A stretch of DNA of 7,801 bases, taken from the NCBI GenBank assembly GCA_003509235.1, contig DONH01000280.1, forward strand, positions 1-7,801, read 5' to 3'. Both the position numbers and the translations under genes were made by a program. Source of the stretch: Planctomycetaceae bacterium (GTDB taxonomy: Bacteria > Planctomycetota > Planctomycetia > Pirellulales > UBA1268). Each line of letters starts with the position of its first letter. The first letter of the stretch is position 1. The notes under the pieces are model-generated. The model saw nothing but the letters and a program-made list of their open reading frames with translations, ran no database searches and was not told the origin of the DNA. This document shows, in pieces, positions 6,408 to 7,801 of this stretch.

Positions 6408-7343
6408 ATGCAAATACGTGAAGTCAAAAGGTTTATACATCTTGTTCGACACTATCGAGAGACAAACTGTCTGATCCATCGTCTCGTGCAATATTTTTTA
6501 GTTCGAGGTGTGGTAGCTCTGGTGCTGGTGTGTAGCAGCGTGAACGGTCTCTGTGAAGAAGTCGATTTCGAGCTTTCTGGCAGATCGAAATTGCCTGCGT
6601 GTGTCACAGCTGACCACCAGATAGTGTGGCGTGATGAGTTTGATGGAAAAGTTCTCAAACCAGAGAACTGGACAATGCCCTCGTACAAAACACGAGATGC
6701 GGCATCATTGAACTCCAAGGGAACAATCAGTGTCGCCGATGGGCTTCTGCACCTTAGAACTCTTTGGCGAAATGAAAGAGTTCATGCCAGTTATATCCAA
6801 ACGCGTGGTCGGCACGAATGGAAGCATGGCTATTTTGAGTGCCGGCTGAAGTTCCAGAAATATCAAGGACACCATGGAGCGTTCTGGGTGCAGACGCCAC
6901 ATTTTCAAAGTTTTGTTGATGAGCCCGGTAAGAGTGGCACAGAAATGGATATCATTGAATGGTTCGGCTCCGGTCGCCGCCAAGGGTGGGCCGGTATGAA
7001 TATTTACTATTGGGGTACAACAAACGACGGTATGCCTGGGAAAGTTAGGAGTCCATCAATTCCAGATTTCCCAAAAATGGGTGGGCCTGTTGAGGGCAAT
7101 TCTGAAAGTCCAATGGGTGATCTCAGTGAAGACTTTCATGTCTATGGTCTACTCTGGACTGATAAGGAGTGTGTTTTTTTCTGGGACGGTGTTGAAATCA
7201 TGCGAGACACGAAAGCAATTTCTCAGGTACCGCAGTACCTGGTTTTAAGCCTTCTCTGCTCACATTGGGAACGGCCACGGCTTGATGTAACAAAACTGCC
7301 TGATGAAATGCAGATTGATTATGTTCGGGTGTATCAGAAGTAG
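6408..7343 (+). CDS. glycoside hydrolase family 16 protein, exported
   Basis: The 311-residue protein has a GH16 catalytic domain, a beta-jelly-roll fold that cleaves beta-1,3/1,4-linked glucans or galactans by a retaining mechanism. The active-site signature ExDxxE is intact in GTEMDIIEWFG (177-187): Glu179 nucleophile, Asp181, Glu184 acid/base. Supporting blocks are WRDEFDG (74-80), HGYFECRLKF (140-149), GAFWVQTP (157-164), FHVYGLLWT (243-251) and the terminal MQIDYVRVY (301-309). A hydrophobic stretch at about 30-47 (YFLVRGVVALVLVCSSVNG) is a signal peptide or anchor. It follows an unusually long basic n-region; an in-frame GTG at 6486 would give a more standard signal peptide. The ATG at 6408 has GAGG (6390-6393) 14 bases upstream. 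No carbohydrate-binding module is attached. Laminarinase, agarase, porphyranase and carrageenase specificities cannot be told apart here. It begins 37 bases after the eboE homologue. Confidence 0.88.
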   Translation: MQIREVKRFIHLVRHYRETNCLIHRLVQYFLVRGVVALVLVCSSVNGLCEEVDFELSGRSKLPACVTADHQIVWRDEFDGKVLKPENWTMPSYKTRDAASLNSKGTISVADGLLHLRTLWRNERVHASYIQTRGRHEWKHGYFECRLKFQKYQGHHGAFWVQTPHFQSFVDEPGKSGTEMDIIEWFGSGRRQGWAGMNIYYWGTTNDGMPGKVRSPSIPDFPKMGGPVEGNSESPMGDLSEDFHVYGLLWTDKECVFFWDGVEIMRDTKAISQVPQYLVLSLLCSHWERPRLDVTKLPDEMQIDYVRVYQK

Positions 7344-7351
7344 TAACTTCT
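7336..7351 (+). terminator. small hairpin across the GH16 stop codon
   Basis: AGAAGT (7336-7341) pairs with ACTTCT (7346-7351) around AGTA; the stem starts just before the TAG at 7341-7343. Only a short T-rich tail (TTCTTT, 7348-7353) is present, so termination would be weak. An 8-base palindrome GCACGTGC follows at 7378-7385. Confidence 0.25.
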
Positions 7352-7418
7352 TTGGGAAAAATGTCTTAAGGCTTCGGGCACGTGCAAGAAACCCTTTTCT
7401 CGGAAAGTAGCTCATCTT

Positions 7419-7751
7419 ATGAAGTCATGGATCTATTTGACGTTTGCTATTTTAGCAGAGGTGATTGGTACAAGTTGCCTCAAGGCATCACAGGGTTTTA
7501 CGAATCCGATACCCTCGGTTTTTGTTGTTGTCGGTTATGGACTTGCATTTTATTTGTTGTCTTTGACGCTTGAAACAATTCCTGTTGGGGTTGGCTATGC
7601 GGTCTGGTCTGGAGTTGGCCTCGTCCTAATTACCCTCGCTTGCTGGGTTTTGTATGGTCAGACACTTGACGCACCAGCATTTTTGGGAATGGGATGTATC
7701 ATTGTCGGTGTTCTCATACTCAATCTGTTTTCAAAGGCTGCTGTGCATTAA
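7419..7751 (+). CDS. small multidrug resistance (SMR/EmrE-type) efflux protein
   Basis: This 110-residue integral membrane protein has four predicted helices (about 4-21, 33-51, 58-80, 86-104), the exact size of the SMR family. Members work as antiparallel dimers that exchange protons for cationic drugs. The essential proton/drug-binding Glu14 is present in [16 protein letters not shown], and Tyr40, Tyr60 and Trp63 (GVGYAVWSG) fall at the EmrE positions. The helix-4 motif [14 protein letters not shown] resembles the EmrE end. It therefore looks like the EmrE/Qac-type branch rather than the guanidinium exporters, although native substrates (quaternary amines, polyamines) remain open. The ATG at 7419 has a weak GGAAAG (7402-7407) 11 bases upstream. 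It follows the GH16 gene by 75 bases with no evident functional link. The remaining 50 bases to the window end hold nothing I can identify. Confidence 0.92.
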   Translation: MKSWIYLTFAILAEVIGTSCLKASQGFTNPIPSVFVVVGYGLAFYLLSLTLETIPVGVGYAVWSGVGLVLITLACWVLYGQTLDAPAFLGMGCIIVGVLILNLFSKAAVH

Positions 7752-7801
7752 AAGTTTTTTGGGGCTGTCTTTGGGAGTGATTTTGTCGTCACAAAGTTTT
7801 T

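Noticed and set aside
6408..6560. Lipoprotein signal in the GH16 protein (cysteine at residue 42 or 49)
   Set aside because: Neither cysteine has a small residue (Gly, Ala or Ser) at -1 (LVLVC and NGLC), so a lipobox is not supported.
7752..7801. Terminator after the SMR gene
   Set aside because: A T-run (7755-7760) follows the stop, but I could find no GC-rich stem before it.

Overview
The window looks like a bacterial chromosome segment of roughly balanced base composition, most likely from a planctomycete or a close relative in the PVC group. That assignment is an inference. It rests on tandem Gfo/Idh/MocA oxidoreductases, a small lysine/alanine-rich histone-H1-like protein with a short C-terminal domain, a stand-alone PolB-type exonuclease and frequently isolated, non-operonic genes. 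No rRNA, tRNA, insertion sequence, CRISPR array or phage gene is visible.

Layout. Positions 1-2283 hold two tandem, paralogous NAD(P)-dependent sugar-type oxidoreductases on the plus strand, the first cut by the window edge; they probably form one operon. A 187-base gap leads to a predicted 3'-5' exonuclease of the PolB-exonuclease-like family (2471-3286). It converges on a minus-strand gene for the Lys/Ala-rich basic protein (3318-3701), with a strong shared hairpin between the two. A divergent promoter region (3702-3861) then serves the basic protein on one side and quinolinate synthase nadA (3862-5028) on the other. After another 187-base gap come an EboE-like TIM-barrel protein (5216-6370), a secreted or membrane-anchored GH16 glycoside hydrolase (6408-7343) and an EmrE-type small multidrug resistance protein (7419-7751), all on the plus strand.

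How the genes fit together. Only the two oxidoreductases look like a functional unit, acting on a sugar, polyol or inositol-type substrate. nadA supplies quinolinate for NAD synthesis. The eboE homologue is the most unusual item: its family normally belongs to multigene ebo clusters tied to metabolite trafficking to the periplasm, yet no other ebo gene is present here. The rest is a mosaic of single housekeeping and accessory genes. I did not find a clearly new multigene system. The best leads are the orphan eboE, the basic protein with its exact 21-base internal duplication, the structured nadA leader, and hairpins that overlap stop codons.
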